Positions 32,281 to 40,257 of a stretch of 40,257 bases of DNA are shown here, piece by piece. Position 1 is the first letter of the stretch, and every line of letters begins with the position of its first letter. The notes under the pieces were generated by a model. It had not been told where the DNA came from and did not search any database. It saw only the letters and a list, made by a program, of their open reading frames with translations. The DNA comes from G026625185 sp963727835. Lineage in GTDB: Bacteria; Desulfobacterota; WTBG01; JAGOGO01. A program made the translations under genes and the position numbers. Where the stretch lies: NCBI GenBank assembly GCA_963727835.1, contig CAVSIB010000003.1:1-40257 (forward strand), read 5' to 3'.

Positions 32281-33163
32281 CTATATAACCCTTCCCGATT
32301 TTTTATTAAACACAACATCAATCTCTGTGCGGCATTCCTGCAGTATAGCGAAGATTTCGGTTGAACGAGCGGTAAGTTTTTTCAAATCATTGCTTGTGAT
32401 TTCCTTTACGAGATAAGAGAAGATTTTGTTCTTTAAGAAAAGTTATAATCTTGTCCTCAGCATCAAGCTCCACGTTAAATTAGCTACTCAAAAATTCCTA
32501 GCCACTGACCAAATTCTTGTGGGTGATCAAAATGTTCTAAAGGGATACCAGTTTTTGCACTTAGTTCTAAAAAAAGTTCCCGGCAAAGGGATAGAGTCTC
32601 TTAAAAAGCTCAGAACATGAGCAATCTGATCGATAAGCGAAGAGTCATTGATGCTTGGGGTGAAAGCGATATAAATGTGGTCCGGGTCGATCTTCTTTGT
32701 TTTGTTAATATTGACAATTTGGCTGGCACTGAAGCCGGTTCGCTATGGATTCTTGCGGGCACCGATTAGTTTTAAATATTGAGGCAAGTCGATAAATTTT
32801 ACCCAATTTTTTGCCGGTTACCTGCCGAATACTAAGCCTCTGCAAAACTTCTTTTGACCGAGCGTAATGTACTTCGGGGAGCTTTACAATCGTCTCTTCT
32901 ATTTTGCCTTGGTTGGTTTTTATTTTTTCGGTGATCAGGTCGTCTTCATGACCCAGATGGCATTTTTTATATTTTTTCCCACTCCCGCATGGGCAAGGAT
33001 CATTTTCTGCGGATTTTCTCCATTATTATCTCGTCACGGCTTTTTCTTTTTTTGCCAGAAAAACCTCATCTTTTACATTGACAGGCAAATTGGAATTTTC
33101 CCTCCATGATTGGCGTTAAGAATTGTTCTTTACGATCATCCTTTTGATTTTTTTCTTGTCCAT
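32281..33163 (-). pseudogene. SEC-C motif protein, heavily decayed
   Basis: Minus-strand pieces in three frames line up as one gene. It begins near 33163 with MDKKKIKRMIVKNNS, then VNVKDEVFLAKKEKAVTR and the zinc-binding SEC-C motif AENDPCPCGSGKKYKKCH (near 33010-32950), followed by GHEDDLITEKIKTNQGKIEE and LSIRQVTGKKLGKIYRLAS. Then, in other frames: KKIDPDHIYIAFTPSINDSS, TGIPLEHFDHPQEFGQWLG and TSNDLKKLTARSTEIFAILQ, ending SGRVI and TAG at 32281-32283. At least five stops or frameshifts interrupt it, several away from homopolymers, so this is genuine decay. SEC-C proteins carry a SecA-like zinc motif, often as accessory domains of uncharacterised enzymes. Confidence 0.7.
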
Positions 33164-33493
33164 TACATCCTCGTGAATAAAAAGTAAATTGAGAAGCGAT
33201 AAAGTCTACAATTTATTTCGTGTATTTTTTGAAGGAAAATAAAACTTAGTTAGTCGTTTTGAACGGATGAGTGACAACCCCTTATTTTTTTGGGGAAATA
33301 GGATATCTTTCGATAATTTTTAAATAATTACAATAAGTTAAACATAATTCTAAAATCTTACTAAAATAATTAGTCTTATATATTATCATGAGGTTAGCAA
33401 GTAAGTATTGACAAATTTCTAAAAAATTTTAATTTTAAGGCCGGAGTGAGGAAGCATTGTATGAATAATCAATTGTAACGATGAGGATTATCA
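33164..33493. other. AT-rich upstream region of hisG
   Basis: About 330 bases, very AT-rich in its right half, without a gene on either strand. It contains TTGACA at 33408-33413 but the expected -10 region (about 33430-33436, AATTTT) is weak. It presumably holds the promoter of the hisG-murA-hisD stretch. Confidence 0.3.
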
Positions 33494-34369
33494 ATGGAAA
33501 AAATTCTTAAATTAGGGGTTCCTAAAGGGAGTTTAGAAAACGCTACCATCGAGCTTTTTCGCAAATCCGGATGGCGGATTTCGGTGAGGTCAAGAAGTTA
33601 TTTTCCTAATGTAGATGATGAAGAGCTTGCCTGTCGTCTGATCCGCGCTCAAGAGATGTCATGGCATGTGGAAAGCGGAGCAATTGATCTCGGGATTACC
33701 GGCATTGACTGGATCAAGGAAAATGAGTCAGACGTGGTGGTGGTCCAAGACTTGGTCTATTCCAAATCAACTCTTAAGCCAGCCCGCTGGGTTCTGGTAG
33801 TAAAAGAAAATTCTCCGGTTAACAAAGTGGAAGATTTGGCGGGAAAAAAGATTTCTACCGAACTGGTAAATTTTACGAAAAAATATTTTGCTGAGCGAAA
33901 TGTCCAGGTAGAAGTTGAATTTTCCTGGGGTGCCACGGAAGCCAAAGTCGTGGATGGGTTGGTCGATGCTATTGTTGAAGTTACGGAAACCGGCAGTACT
34001 CTGAGGGCGCACAATTTACGAATTGTTCAGGAAATGATGACGACCAATCCTCAGTTGATCGCCAATAAACAGGCCTGGCAAGACCCTTGGAAGCGCGCAA
34101 AGATTGAACAGATCGCGCTGTTACTCAAAGGCGCTCTTCAAGCAGAAATGATGGTGGGTCTTAAAATGAATGTTCCCAAAAACAAATTAGAGCTGGTTAT
34201 CAAACTTTTACCGAGCATTACTTCACCCACCATAGCCAGTCTTTATAATTCGGATTGGTATTCAATCGAAACGATTATCTCCGAAACAATGGTCCGGGAA
34301 CTCATTCCGCAACTACAAAAAAATGGAGCTGAAGGGGTCATCGAGTATCCGCTCAATAAAGTAATTTGA
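33494..34369 (+). CDS. hisG: ATP phosphoribosyltransferase HisG (long form)
   Basis: A 291-residue cytosolic enzyme catalysing the first step of histidine synthesis, joining ATP and PRPP. The N-terminal catalytic domains include LGVPKGSLENATIELFRKSG and AIDLGITGIDWIKEN, with the substrate-binding DAIVEVTETGSTLRAHNLRI. The C-terminal about 75 residues (LQAEMMVGLKMNVPKNKLEL through VRELIPQLQKNGAEGVIEYP) form the HisG_C ACT-like regulatory domain, so this is the self-sufficient long form that needs no HisZ and is normally feedback-inhibited by histidine. It is followed, after 500 bases holding a dispersed repeat, by murA and hisD; the hisG-murA-hisD grouping resembles murA-hisG-hisD runs of related bacteria. 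Confidence 0.95.
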   Translation: MEKILKLGVPKGSLENATIELFRKSGWRISVRSRSYFPNVDDEELACRLIRAQEMSWHVESGAIDLGITGIDWIKENESDVVVVQDLVYSKSTLKPARWVLVVKENSPVNKVEDLAGKKISTELVNFTKKYFAERNVQVEVEFSWGATEAKVVDGLVDAIVEVTETGSTLRAHNLRIVQEMMTTNPQLIANKQAWQDPWKRAKIEQIALLLKGALQAEMMVGLKMNVPKNKLELVIKLLPSITSPTIASLYNSDWYSIETIISETMVRELIPQLQKNGAEGVIEYPLNKVI

Positions 34370-34866
34370 GTTTAAAAAAAGAGAGCAGAACATATTTAAA
34401 TACCTGTTTAATTTTTATATCACCCTTAACACCTCCGCGTTTTTTTATCGTGAAGGTGTTTCATCGCGGACCTGACAAAAGGGTCATTGATGGCTGCCGT
34501 TTATTCCTCGAACACAGAAAAACCATCTTTTCGTCCCCAACATACTTTCTGAAATGGACAAATTGTTAAACGGCTTTAAAAAGGAAACTCCATCGTCCGG
34601 GCATTTTTATTAACTTTATGAATAAATTTTAATACCTTGAAATTTAATATATTTTAAACTATACTGCCTAAAGTAAGCGATTTTCTTCGTACGAATTGTG
34701 AGAATGCACGCTGGATGCCGGATCGAGTCCAGCTTGACATTAACCGAGTAGGTTGGCGTTGTCTTTCCCGCGAAACGGGAATCCAGGCTATACGACATCG
34801 AGTCTATCAAAAAATCGCTCAATTTAGGTACTGGTTAAAATTTAAAATTTTCGATGAGATGAATTA
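34370..34866. other. Intergenic region with palindromic repeat
   Basis: About 500 bases between hisG and murA. No supported gene. The right part (34711-34787) is a recognisable intergenic repeat; the rest is AT-rich and shows only short chance frames. Confidence 0.3.
34711..34787. repeat. REP-like palindromic intergenic repeat
   Basis: Two parts: CTGGATGCCGGATCGAGTCCAG (ends complementary, CTGGA/TCCAG) followed about 30 bases later by TTCCCGCGAAACGGGAA (six-base arms, CGAAA loop) and ATCCAGG. The combination of 'CTGGATgCCGGATC.AGTCCaGC.TGACa' and 'TTCCCGCGAAa.CGGGAATCCAG' is a widespread extragenic repeat type. It may be moved by REP-associated transposases elsewhere in the genome. It separates hisG from murA. 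Confidence 0.55.
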
Positions 34867-36117
34867 ATGGACAAGTTAATTATTCAAGGGAGAAAAAAAT
34901 ATCCGGGCAAGTTACCATAGCCGGTGCAAAAAATGCTGCTCTCCCGCTTATGGCAGCTTCTATTTTAGTTGAGGGGTGGAATACCTTTTCCAATGTCCCG
35001 GTTCTCCAGGATATTCGGACTGCTCGATTACTTCTCGAACACTTGGGGGTAGAGGTTAGAAATGGGAAGGAGATCCAGATTAATGCGAAAGGCCTCCATA
35101 GCTATACTGCTCCTTATGAATTGGTAAAAACCATGAGGGCTTCCATCCTTGTTTTGGGACCCCTTTTGGCTCGGCTAAAACAGGTAAAAGTCTCTTTGCC
35201 CGGGGGGCTGCGCTATCGGAGCCCGGCCAGTTGATCAGCACCTAAAAGGTTTCGAACTCATGGGAGTAAAAATCGAAATCGAACATGGCTACATCAAGGC
35301 TAAGACAAGAGGACTCAAGGGAGCAAAAATTTATTTTGATGTCTCTACGGTTACGGGCACTGAAAATTTAATGATGGCTGCCTCTCTGGCGAAGGGGACA
35401 ACCATACTCCATAATGCCGCTCAAGAGCCAGAAGTGGTAGAGTTAGCCCAGGTTCTTAACAAGATGGGTGCCCAGATTGATGGCGCTGGTTCTGAGGTGA
35501 TTACGATCGAAGGAGTGAGTGCACTTAAGCCGGTTACCCACGAGATAATGCCGGACCGGATTGAAGCGGGCACATTCTTGGTCGCCGGCGCTTTAGCAGG
35601 AGGAACCGTGGAGGTTGCGCCCTGTATTCCTTCCCACCTGGGGGCTTTACTCCAAAAACTTGAAGAAGCAAATGTTAAACTGGAAATAAAAGAAAACAGG
35701 ATTAAGGTCAAAGGAGGAGGATCATTAAAAGGAGTCAATGTAACGACCCTTCCTTTTCCAGGTTTTCCGACGGATATGCAGGCTCAGTTTATGGTGTTGC
35801 TTTCCTTAGCGGAAGGGATGAGTGTCATTACTGAAACAGTATTTGAAAACCGGTTTATCCATGTTAGTGAACTTCAACGGATGGGCGCGGACATTGAAAT
35901 TAAAGGTAACACTGCTATTGTACGAGGGGTAAAACACTTAAGCGGAGCAAAGCTTATGGCGTCTGATCTTCGGGCAAGTGCGTCTTTAATTTTAGCCGGG
36001 TTGGTGGCACGGGGCACTACTGAGGTCGCTCGGATCTATCATATTGACCGGGGATATGAGGCTATTGAAGAAAAACTGCGGGGACTTGGTGCTGAACTTG
36101 GACGGGTAAAAGAGTAA
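34867..36117 (+). pseudogene. murA: UDP-N-acetylglucosamine 1-carboxyvinyltransferase MurA, two compensating frameshifts as read
   Basis: MurA adds enolpyruvate to UDP-GlcNAc, the first committed peptidoglycan step. Read from ATG 34867 as MDKLIIQGRKK, a missing A in the A7 run (34893-34899; A8 would give GRKKISGQVTIAGAKNAALP) shifts the frame. The middle piece, PLMAASILVEGWNTFSNVPV to VKVSLPGG, then hits one extra G in a G6 run (35202-35207). With five Gs the catalytic Cys region reads GGCAIGARPVDQHLKGFELM and joins the last 285 residues (ending YHIDRGYEAIEEKLRGLG). The repaired product is about 417 residues, full length. Since murA is normally essential, both indels at homopolymers may be consensus errors rather than true loss, unless a second copy exists. 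Confidence 0.9.
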
Positions 36118-36131
36118 TAAAGGAAAGAATT

Positions 36132-37463
36132 ATGAAAGTTTTAAGATCCGATAATAAAAAAATTTTTAAAGAACTAAAAAAAAGACAGAGTGTTTCTTAT
36201 AAACACCTTGAAACTATCGAGACACGGGTCCGTGAGATTATCAAGACAGTTAAATCTCGGGGTGACAAGGCGTTATTAGATTACACTGCGCGTTTTGATG
36301 GGGTAAAACTTGTAAAAAAAAATCTTCAGATCCCAAAAGCGGAAATTGACGTTGCTTGGAGAAACGCCTCCACAGAAGATAAAAAAAGTTTAAACCTCGC
36401 AAAGGAGAGGATAGAAAAATTTCATCGCCAGGAATTAACTCATTCATGGAAAATTGCCGGCAGCGGAGGAGAGGTGCTCGGACAGAAGGTCATTCCTTTG
36501 GAAAAAGTTGGTATCTACGTTCCGGGAGGCAAGGCCTCTTATCCTTCTTCAGTGCTTATGAACGCAATCCCTGCTCAGGTAGCCGGGGTTTCGGAAATCA
36601 TCATGGTTACCCCCCCGTCTCCCAAGGGGATTAATTCTTTTACATTAGCAGCTGCTCGAATCTGTGGGATAAAAAAGATTTTTCAGGTTGGTGGAGCTCA
36701 AGCCATTGCTGCTTTAGCGTATGGTACGGAAACCATCCCGCGAGTGGATAAAATCGTGGGTCCAGGAAACATCTTTGTTGCTATGGCAAAAAAAATGGTT
36801 TCAGGAGAAGTGGGCATTGATATGATCGCGGGACCGAGTGAAATCTTGATCATTGCTGATGGCAGCGCTCGTCCCGAATTTATTGCCGCAGATCTTTTAT
36901 CGCAAGCTGAGCATGACGAAGAAGCAAAGGTAGTTTTAATGACGCCTTCCCAAGCCTTAGCGGCACGCGTTCAGGAGGGAATAATTGCTTTGATGGAAAA
37001 ACTTCCTCGAAAAGAAATTCTGCGGAAGGCTCTGAAAAACTTTGGGCTCATTATTATCACGAAAAACCTTTTTCAAGCAGTTGCATTGGCAAACAAAGTG
37101 GCACCCGAACATCTCCTTCTCGCTGTTAAAGACCCGTACCGCCTGCTTGCAAAGGTGAAAAACGCGGGGTCAGTATTTTTGGGGCATTTCTCACCCGTGG
37201 CTGCCGGAGATTACCTGGCCGGACCTAACCATGTCCTACCAACCTCAGGAACAGCTCGGTTTTCTTCACCCCTCGGCGTTTATGATTTTGTGAAGTTTTT
37301 TAGCTTTACTCATTTTAACCAGGCGCAGTTAAAAAAATTGGGCAACGATATAATGCGGCTTGCCCGCTTAGAAGGTTTAGAGGCGCATGCTCGTTCAGTC
37401 GAACTCCGATTAAGTAAAATTAAACCTCTCAAAGTGAGTGAAAAAAGTACGCGAAAGGCGTGA
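36132..37463 (+). CDS. hisD: Histidinol dehydrogenase HisD
   Basis: A 443-residue zinc enzyme catalysing the last two steps of histidine synthesis, histidinol to histidine with NAD. The expected active-site residues are present: VGGAQAIAALAYGTETIPRV (NAD fold), LLSQAEHDEEAKVVLM (Gln and His zinc ligands), VAPEHLLLAV (Glu-His catalytic pair), AAGDYLAGPNHVLPTSG (Asp ligand) and LEAHARSVELRL (final His). The frame is intact. It starts 14 bases after murA, with GGAAAG upstream, and ends four bases before the cca start, so murA-hisD-cca may share a transcript. The C-terminus is about ten residues longer than in most homologues. Confidence 0.95.
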   Translation: MKVLRSDNKKIFKELKKRQSVSYKHLETIETRVREIIKTVKSRGDKALLDYTARFDGVKLVKKNLQIPKAEIDVAWRNASTEDKKSLNLAKERIEKFHRQELTHSWKIAGSGGEVLGQKVIPLEKVGIYVPGGKASYPSSVLMNAIPAQVAGVSEIIMVTPPSPKGINSFTLAAARICGIKKIFQVGGAQAIAALAYGTETIPRVDKIVGPGNIFVAMAKKMVSGEVGIDMIAGPSEILIIADGSARPEFIAADLLSQAEHDEEAKVVLMTPSQALAARVQEGIIALMEKLPRKEILRKALKNFGLIIITKNLFQAVALANKVAPEHLLLAVKDPYRLLAKVKNAGSVFLGHFSPVAAGDYLAGPNHVLPTSGTARFSSPLGVYDFVKFFSFTHFNQAQLKKLGNDIMRLARLEGLEAHARSVELRLSKIKPLKVSEKSTRKA

Positions 37464-37466
37464 ACA

Positions 37467-38901
37467 GTGGTGTTTTCAGCAGCGTGCAAAATACTTAAAA
37501 AACATCCTGTCATGAAGTCTATCTACCGGGTTTCACAAGAGGTAGGAACACCAATTTACCTAGTTGGTGGTGCAGTGCGTGACTTGCTTATGGGCATTAC
37601 GCCGGAAAAAGATTTTGACTTTGTGATGGAAGATTACCTGGTAAAATCAGCACGTCTTTTTCCCGTATTTTTGAAGGAAGTTTCTTTCCCTTAAGTTCTG
37701 ACCCTCCCAACTATCGGGTGGTTTTGTTACACACTAATCAGCGGATAGAAGTTGATTTTTCCGGGTTTCGAGGTGATGACCTTTGCCACGATTTAACTAA
37801 CCGGGACTTTACGGTTAATGCCATTGCGCTTGAGGTTGGTGACCTTTATCGGGAGGGCGAGATTAAACTTTATATCCCTTAGGGGGAGAGTCCGATCTCC
37901 AAGCGAGGGTGCTTCGCCTGGCTTCTCCTTTTCTTTTGATCAAGACCCCCTCCGTATCCTTCGCGCGGTCCGCATTGCCAAGGAGCGCAACCTCCACATT
38001 GATACTGCGACCAGAGAAGCAATCTTTCGGCAAAGAAACCGCCTTTGCTCGGTTTCAGCGGAAAGGATTCGGAGCGAGTTTTTCAAAATCTTGAGTTTTT
38101 CTGACGCACCAGAATCCTTAAAGCTCCTTGATGAATTGGGCTGCTTAAGCATTCTTATTCCCGAAACAGAGGCGCTTAAAGGGAAAAGTTTAGAATCTCC
38201 AAGCGGTCTATCCCTGTGGCAACATTCCCTGAAAGTAGTGAGGTGGTGTGAATGGAGCTTGGTCAACTTTGAAAAAATTTTTCCTCAATTTCATGAATAC
38301 ATAAAAAGCTACTTTGAAGAAGAAATCGAAAAAGATGTGGATCGCAAAAGTCTTCTTAAATTGGCAGGACTTCCAGGACAGGGGAGAAGTTTTTCCTGGG
38401 GCAAACGCAATGACTGTGACGGAGAATATCGTCCGGAAACTAAAGCTGGGGAAACGGACAGGAAGAACTTTGCGGAAAATGGTAAAACACTATAATCAGG
38501 TTTTATCTCTTCGAAAGATGGAAAAGCCACCTTCGCGTGTTTTTTTTCAGTTTTTTCAGAATGTGGTATCAGAAGGATTGGCAGTACTTCTGCTTGCATG
38601 GGCAGGGTATATTGCCTGTTCACCGGAAAGGTTTACACGACCTGAGGACATTACCTTGAGAAACTTCTTAGGTGATCTGGCGAATTTTTATCTTAATGAG
38701 TATCCGCTTATTAAGCCCCTTCTTTCTGGTCAGGAAATTATCGAGAGGTTTGGCCTTCAGGAAGGGAAAGTTGTGGGTGAGTTGTTAAACCAGGTTGCCA
38801 ACGCTGAGGCACAAGGTCTCCTTGCGTCTTCGCGGGAGGCAATGCTCTTTGTCGAGGACCTCTTAAGTCATAAGAGTAAAACAATTATCAATGCACAATG
38901 A
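37467..38901 (+). pseudogene. cca: tRNA CCA-adding enzyme/poly(A) polymerase family, multiple frameshifts
   Basis: Class II nucleotidyltransferase. The head has the signature YLVGGAVRDLLMGITPEKDF then DFVMED (catalytic Asp pair). A missing base near 37665-37675 moves the rest into another frame: NYRVVLLHTNQRIEVDFSGF, NRDFTVNAIALEVGDLYREG. A second shift at 37878-37885 allows LGGESDLQARVLRLASP, a third near 37930 gives FDQDPLRILRAVRIAKERNL to LKLAGL, and a fourth near 38360-38400, where the HD-domain motif (LHDxGK) should be, leads into ENIVRKLKLGKRTGRTLRKM and the C-terminus ending SHKSKTIINAQ. About 475 residues when repaired. The high lesion density means either decay or poor base quality. 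I cannot separate CCA-adding from poly(A) activity. Confidence 0.8.
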
Positions 38902-38921
38902 TGAGCCTTGGTGATGAAATA

Positions 38922-39674
38922 ATGACGAATATGTTTTTTCCTTTCTTTTCCTTTTTGTTCGGAAGTATGTAGGAAGTTTCCTTAACGTTTGCATTCTCCG
39001 TCTTCCCCAAAAAAAATCATTACTCTTTCCTTCTTCGCATTGCCCCATTGCCAGCAGCCGATTCGTTTTTTATGAAACATTCCCCTCATAAGTTATCTTG
39101 TGCTCCGGGGTAAGTGCCGTTTTTGTGGTAGCCGATTTCTCCTCAGTATGTCATTGTGGAATTATTAACGGCACTTTTTTCCCTGCTTTTATTTCTTCAC
39201 TATTCCTTACCCGAATATTTTATCTACTTTGCCTTTTTCTCCAGCCTCGTGGTCGTAACCTTAATTGATTTAAAACACCAGATAATCCCTGACGCTATCT
39301 CCTTGTTTGGTATAGGAGCGGGTTTTCTGCGCTTCTTTTGTTTTACCCGCATCACCTACCTTGATTCATTGCTCGGGATCGCTCTCGGGGGAGGGGTACC
39401 TTACCGTTGCCCTAGGGTTTTACCTGATTACGAAAACTGAAGGGATGGGGATGGGAGATGTCAAGCTTCTGGCAATGATAGGCACCTTTTAGGCAGTAAA
39501 GCGGTGGTAATTACTATTTTCCTCAGTGCTTTTTTGGGCGCAGCGGTTGGGGTTGCCATTATGGTGATAAAAGGGAAAAGCAGAAAGTACGCGATTCCCT
39601 ATGGGCCTTTTCTGTGGATCGGCGCACTCTTAACTCTCTTTTGGGGCGATGTTTTACTTGCCTGGTATTATTAA
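38922..39674 (+). pseudogene. pilD: Type IV prepilin peptidase/N-methylase (PilD-like), multiple frameshifts
   Basis: Fragments in all three frames rebuild a near full-length A24 peptidase that cleaves and N-methylates type IV pilins and type II secretion pseudopilins. In order: MTNMFFPFFSFLFGSM, GSFLNVCILRLPQKKSLLFP, SSHCPHCQQPIRF (first zinc Cys pair), NIPLISYLVLRGKCRFCGS (second pair), ISPQYVIVELLTALFSLLLF, LIDLKHQIIPDAISLFG (first catalytic Asp), LTVALGFYLITKTEGMGMGD and VKLLAMIGTF (second catalytic Asp in GDVK), then IPYGPFLWIGALLTLFWGD and a stop at 39672-39674. At least six lesions are needed, among them a C4 at 39043-39046 and a T4 near 39487, mostly one base short of a homopolymer. 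Confidence 0.78.
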
Positions 39675-39697
39675 TTCCTGACGGGGAGATAAACTCG

Positions 39698-40257
39698 ATG
39701 GTTAAGCCCAGCATTCGGTGGCAAATTGTTTTTATCCTTATCTTTTCATGGTAAGCACGAGTTTTCTCCTTGGTTTGGTGGTGATGAGTGTAACCAAAAA
39801 AACCATTGTCAACCAAAAAATAGATGGTGCCATCTCTTTACGAAATGCTTTTCAAAATAGCATCAACGCCTTAGCCTACGGCGATGATGATTTTTATCAC
39901 AATAAAGAGAAAAACTGGCAGATGCAGCGCCTGCTCAAGCTGTTTAGCCTAGAAAACGGGGTGGAAAACATCATAATCATTGACCTCACAGAGAATGTTA
40001 TCGCGTCGAGTGATCCTCATCTGATAGGGACGTCCCTTCACGACCAGAATTTAAATGAGGTCATTACTACCGCTTCTGCCTCCCTTGAATTGTCTCAGCA
40101 CAAGCGAACTTTAGTTAAAGAAACGAATAAAAAGCTATCGCTTTTTTGCCCCTTTTATTTCAAAAATCAAAAGGCAGGGGCGATGAGGATTACCTTATCT
40201 TTAGGGGAGATGCAAGCGGTTATCAACAAGTCTTATAAACTCATCTTGGCCTATATC
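39698..40257 (+). pseudogene. Membrane sensor (histidine kinase-type) N-terminal part, frameshifted and cut by the window end
   Basis: GGGGAG precedes ATG 39698, which reads MVKPSIRWQIVFILIFSW and stops at 39752-39754. One more T in the TTTT before (ATC TTT TTC) joins the helix to MVSTSFLLGLVVMSVTKKTI, completing the first transmembrane span. The open frame then runs to the window end with NQKIDGAISLRNAFQNSINA, a periplasmic sensor (double Cache-like) region with LENGVENIIIIDLTENVIAS and SDPHLIGTSLHDQNLNEV. The second span begins at the very end (SYKLILAYI). The kinase or other output domain is outside the window. The architecture fits a periplasmic-ligand sensor kinase or diguanylate cyclase. 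Confidence 0.65.

Noticed and set aside
1..40257. CRISPR array, rRNA, transposase or complete prophage
   Set aside because: No regularly spaced direct repeats, no rRNA-like segment and no transposase or integrase motif were seen; only small remnants exist.

Overview
The window looks like chromosomal DNA of an uncultured Gram-negative bacterium with a fairly A/T-leaning genome. A didermic envelope is suggested by an NlpD-type lipoprotein, Kdo-kinase-like folds, a type IV prepilin peptidase and a surface-glycan gene cluster. Gene style (ECF sigma/ZAS anti-sigma/DUF3106, WbpB-WbpD fusion, folate-dependent TrmFO, long-form HisG, NarL-type two-component pair) recalls Desulfobacterota, Nitrospirota or a neighbouring candidate phylum, but I cannot fix the lineage from sequence alone. 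Standard stop codons are used by the host genes (TAA, TGA and TAG all occur).

Layout. 1-1.7 kb: a minus-strand run of small phage-like genes, two carrying in-frame stops, close to a tRNA 3'-end fragment that could be an attachment scar. 1.9-5.1 kb: PP-loop tRNA thiolation-like gene, surE, a frameshifted LOG-type gene and an nlpD-like lipoprotein gene. 5.3-7.6 kb: a frameshifted FecR-like gene with a 10-C tract, then ECF sigma factor, zinc-finger anti-sigma factor and periplasmic DUF3106 protein. 7.9-9.1 kb: a ubiD gene with its core deleted, an isoprenylcysteine methyltransferase-like membrane protein, and a 35-residue membrane miniprotein on the minus strand. 9.4-11.2 kb: cytosolic PAS histidine kinase and NarL-type regulator facing each other. 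11.4-13.5 kb: adenosine/SAH-deaminase-like amidohydrolase, CPRC redox protein and a Gly-Gln repeat protein.

14.0-21.1 kb is a surface-glycan locus: GT4 glycosyltransferase, a double Kdo-kinase-like protein and a GT39-type integral transferase joined by ATGA overlaps, then a WbpB-WbpD fusion (frameshifted) and a UPF0104 membrane protein. 21.1-24.2 kb holds a zinc-ribbon/RDD pair, a two-TM protein and an orphan gene. 24.4-28.4 kb: a metallo-beta-lactamase-fold hydrolase overlapping an unusual radical SAM gene, meeting a MarR plus degenerate acyl-CoA-synthetase operon whose stop codon overlaps the radical SAM stop. 28.4-33.2 kb: decayed crp/fnr, a two-TM miniprotein, trmFO, plsX behind a near-consensus promoter, and a decayed SEC-C gene. 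33.5-40.3 kb: hisG, murA, hisD, cca, pilD and the start of a membrane sensor.

Two kinds of damage must be kept apart. (1) Remnants with internal deletions or many lesions (ubiD, crp/fnr, SEC-C, phage-like genes) look like real decay. (2) Single-base indels, most of them at or next to homopolymers, in genes expected to be essential (murA, cca) or otherwise well conserved (wbpB, pilD) become dense after 37.6 kb and may be consensus errors near a contig end. No CRISPR array, rRNA, complete tRNA or insertion sequence was seen. I found no clear new defence or biosynthetic system; the best candidates for novelty are the radical SAM/MBL pair, the double-kinase glycan cluster, the lysine-less acyl-CoA synthetase and the two membrane miniproteins.
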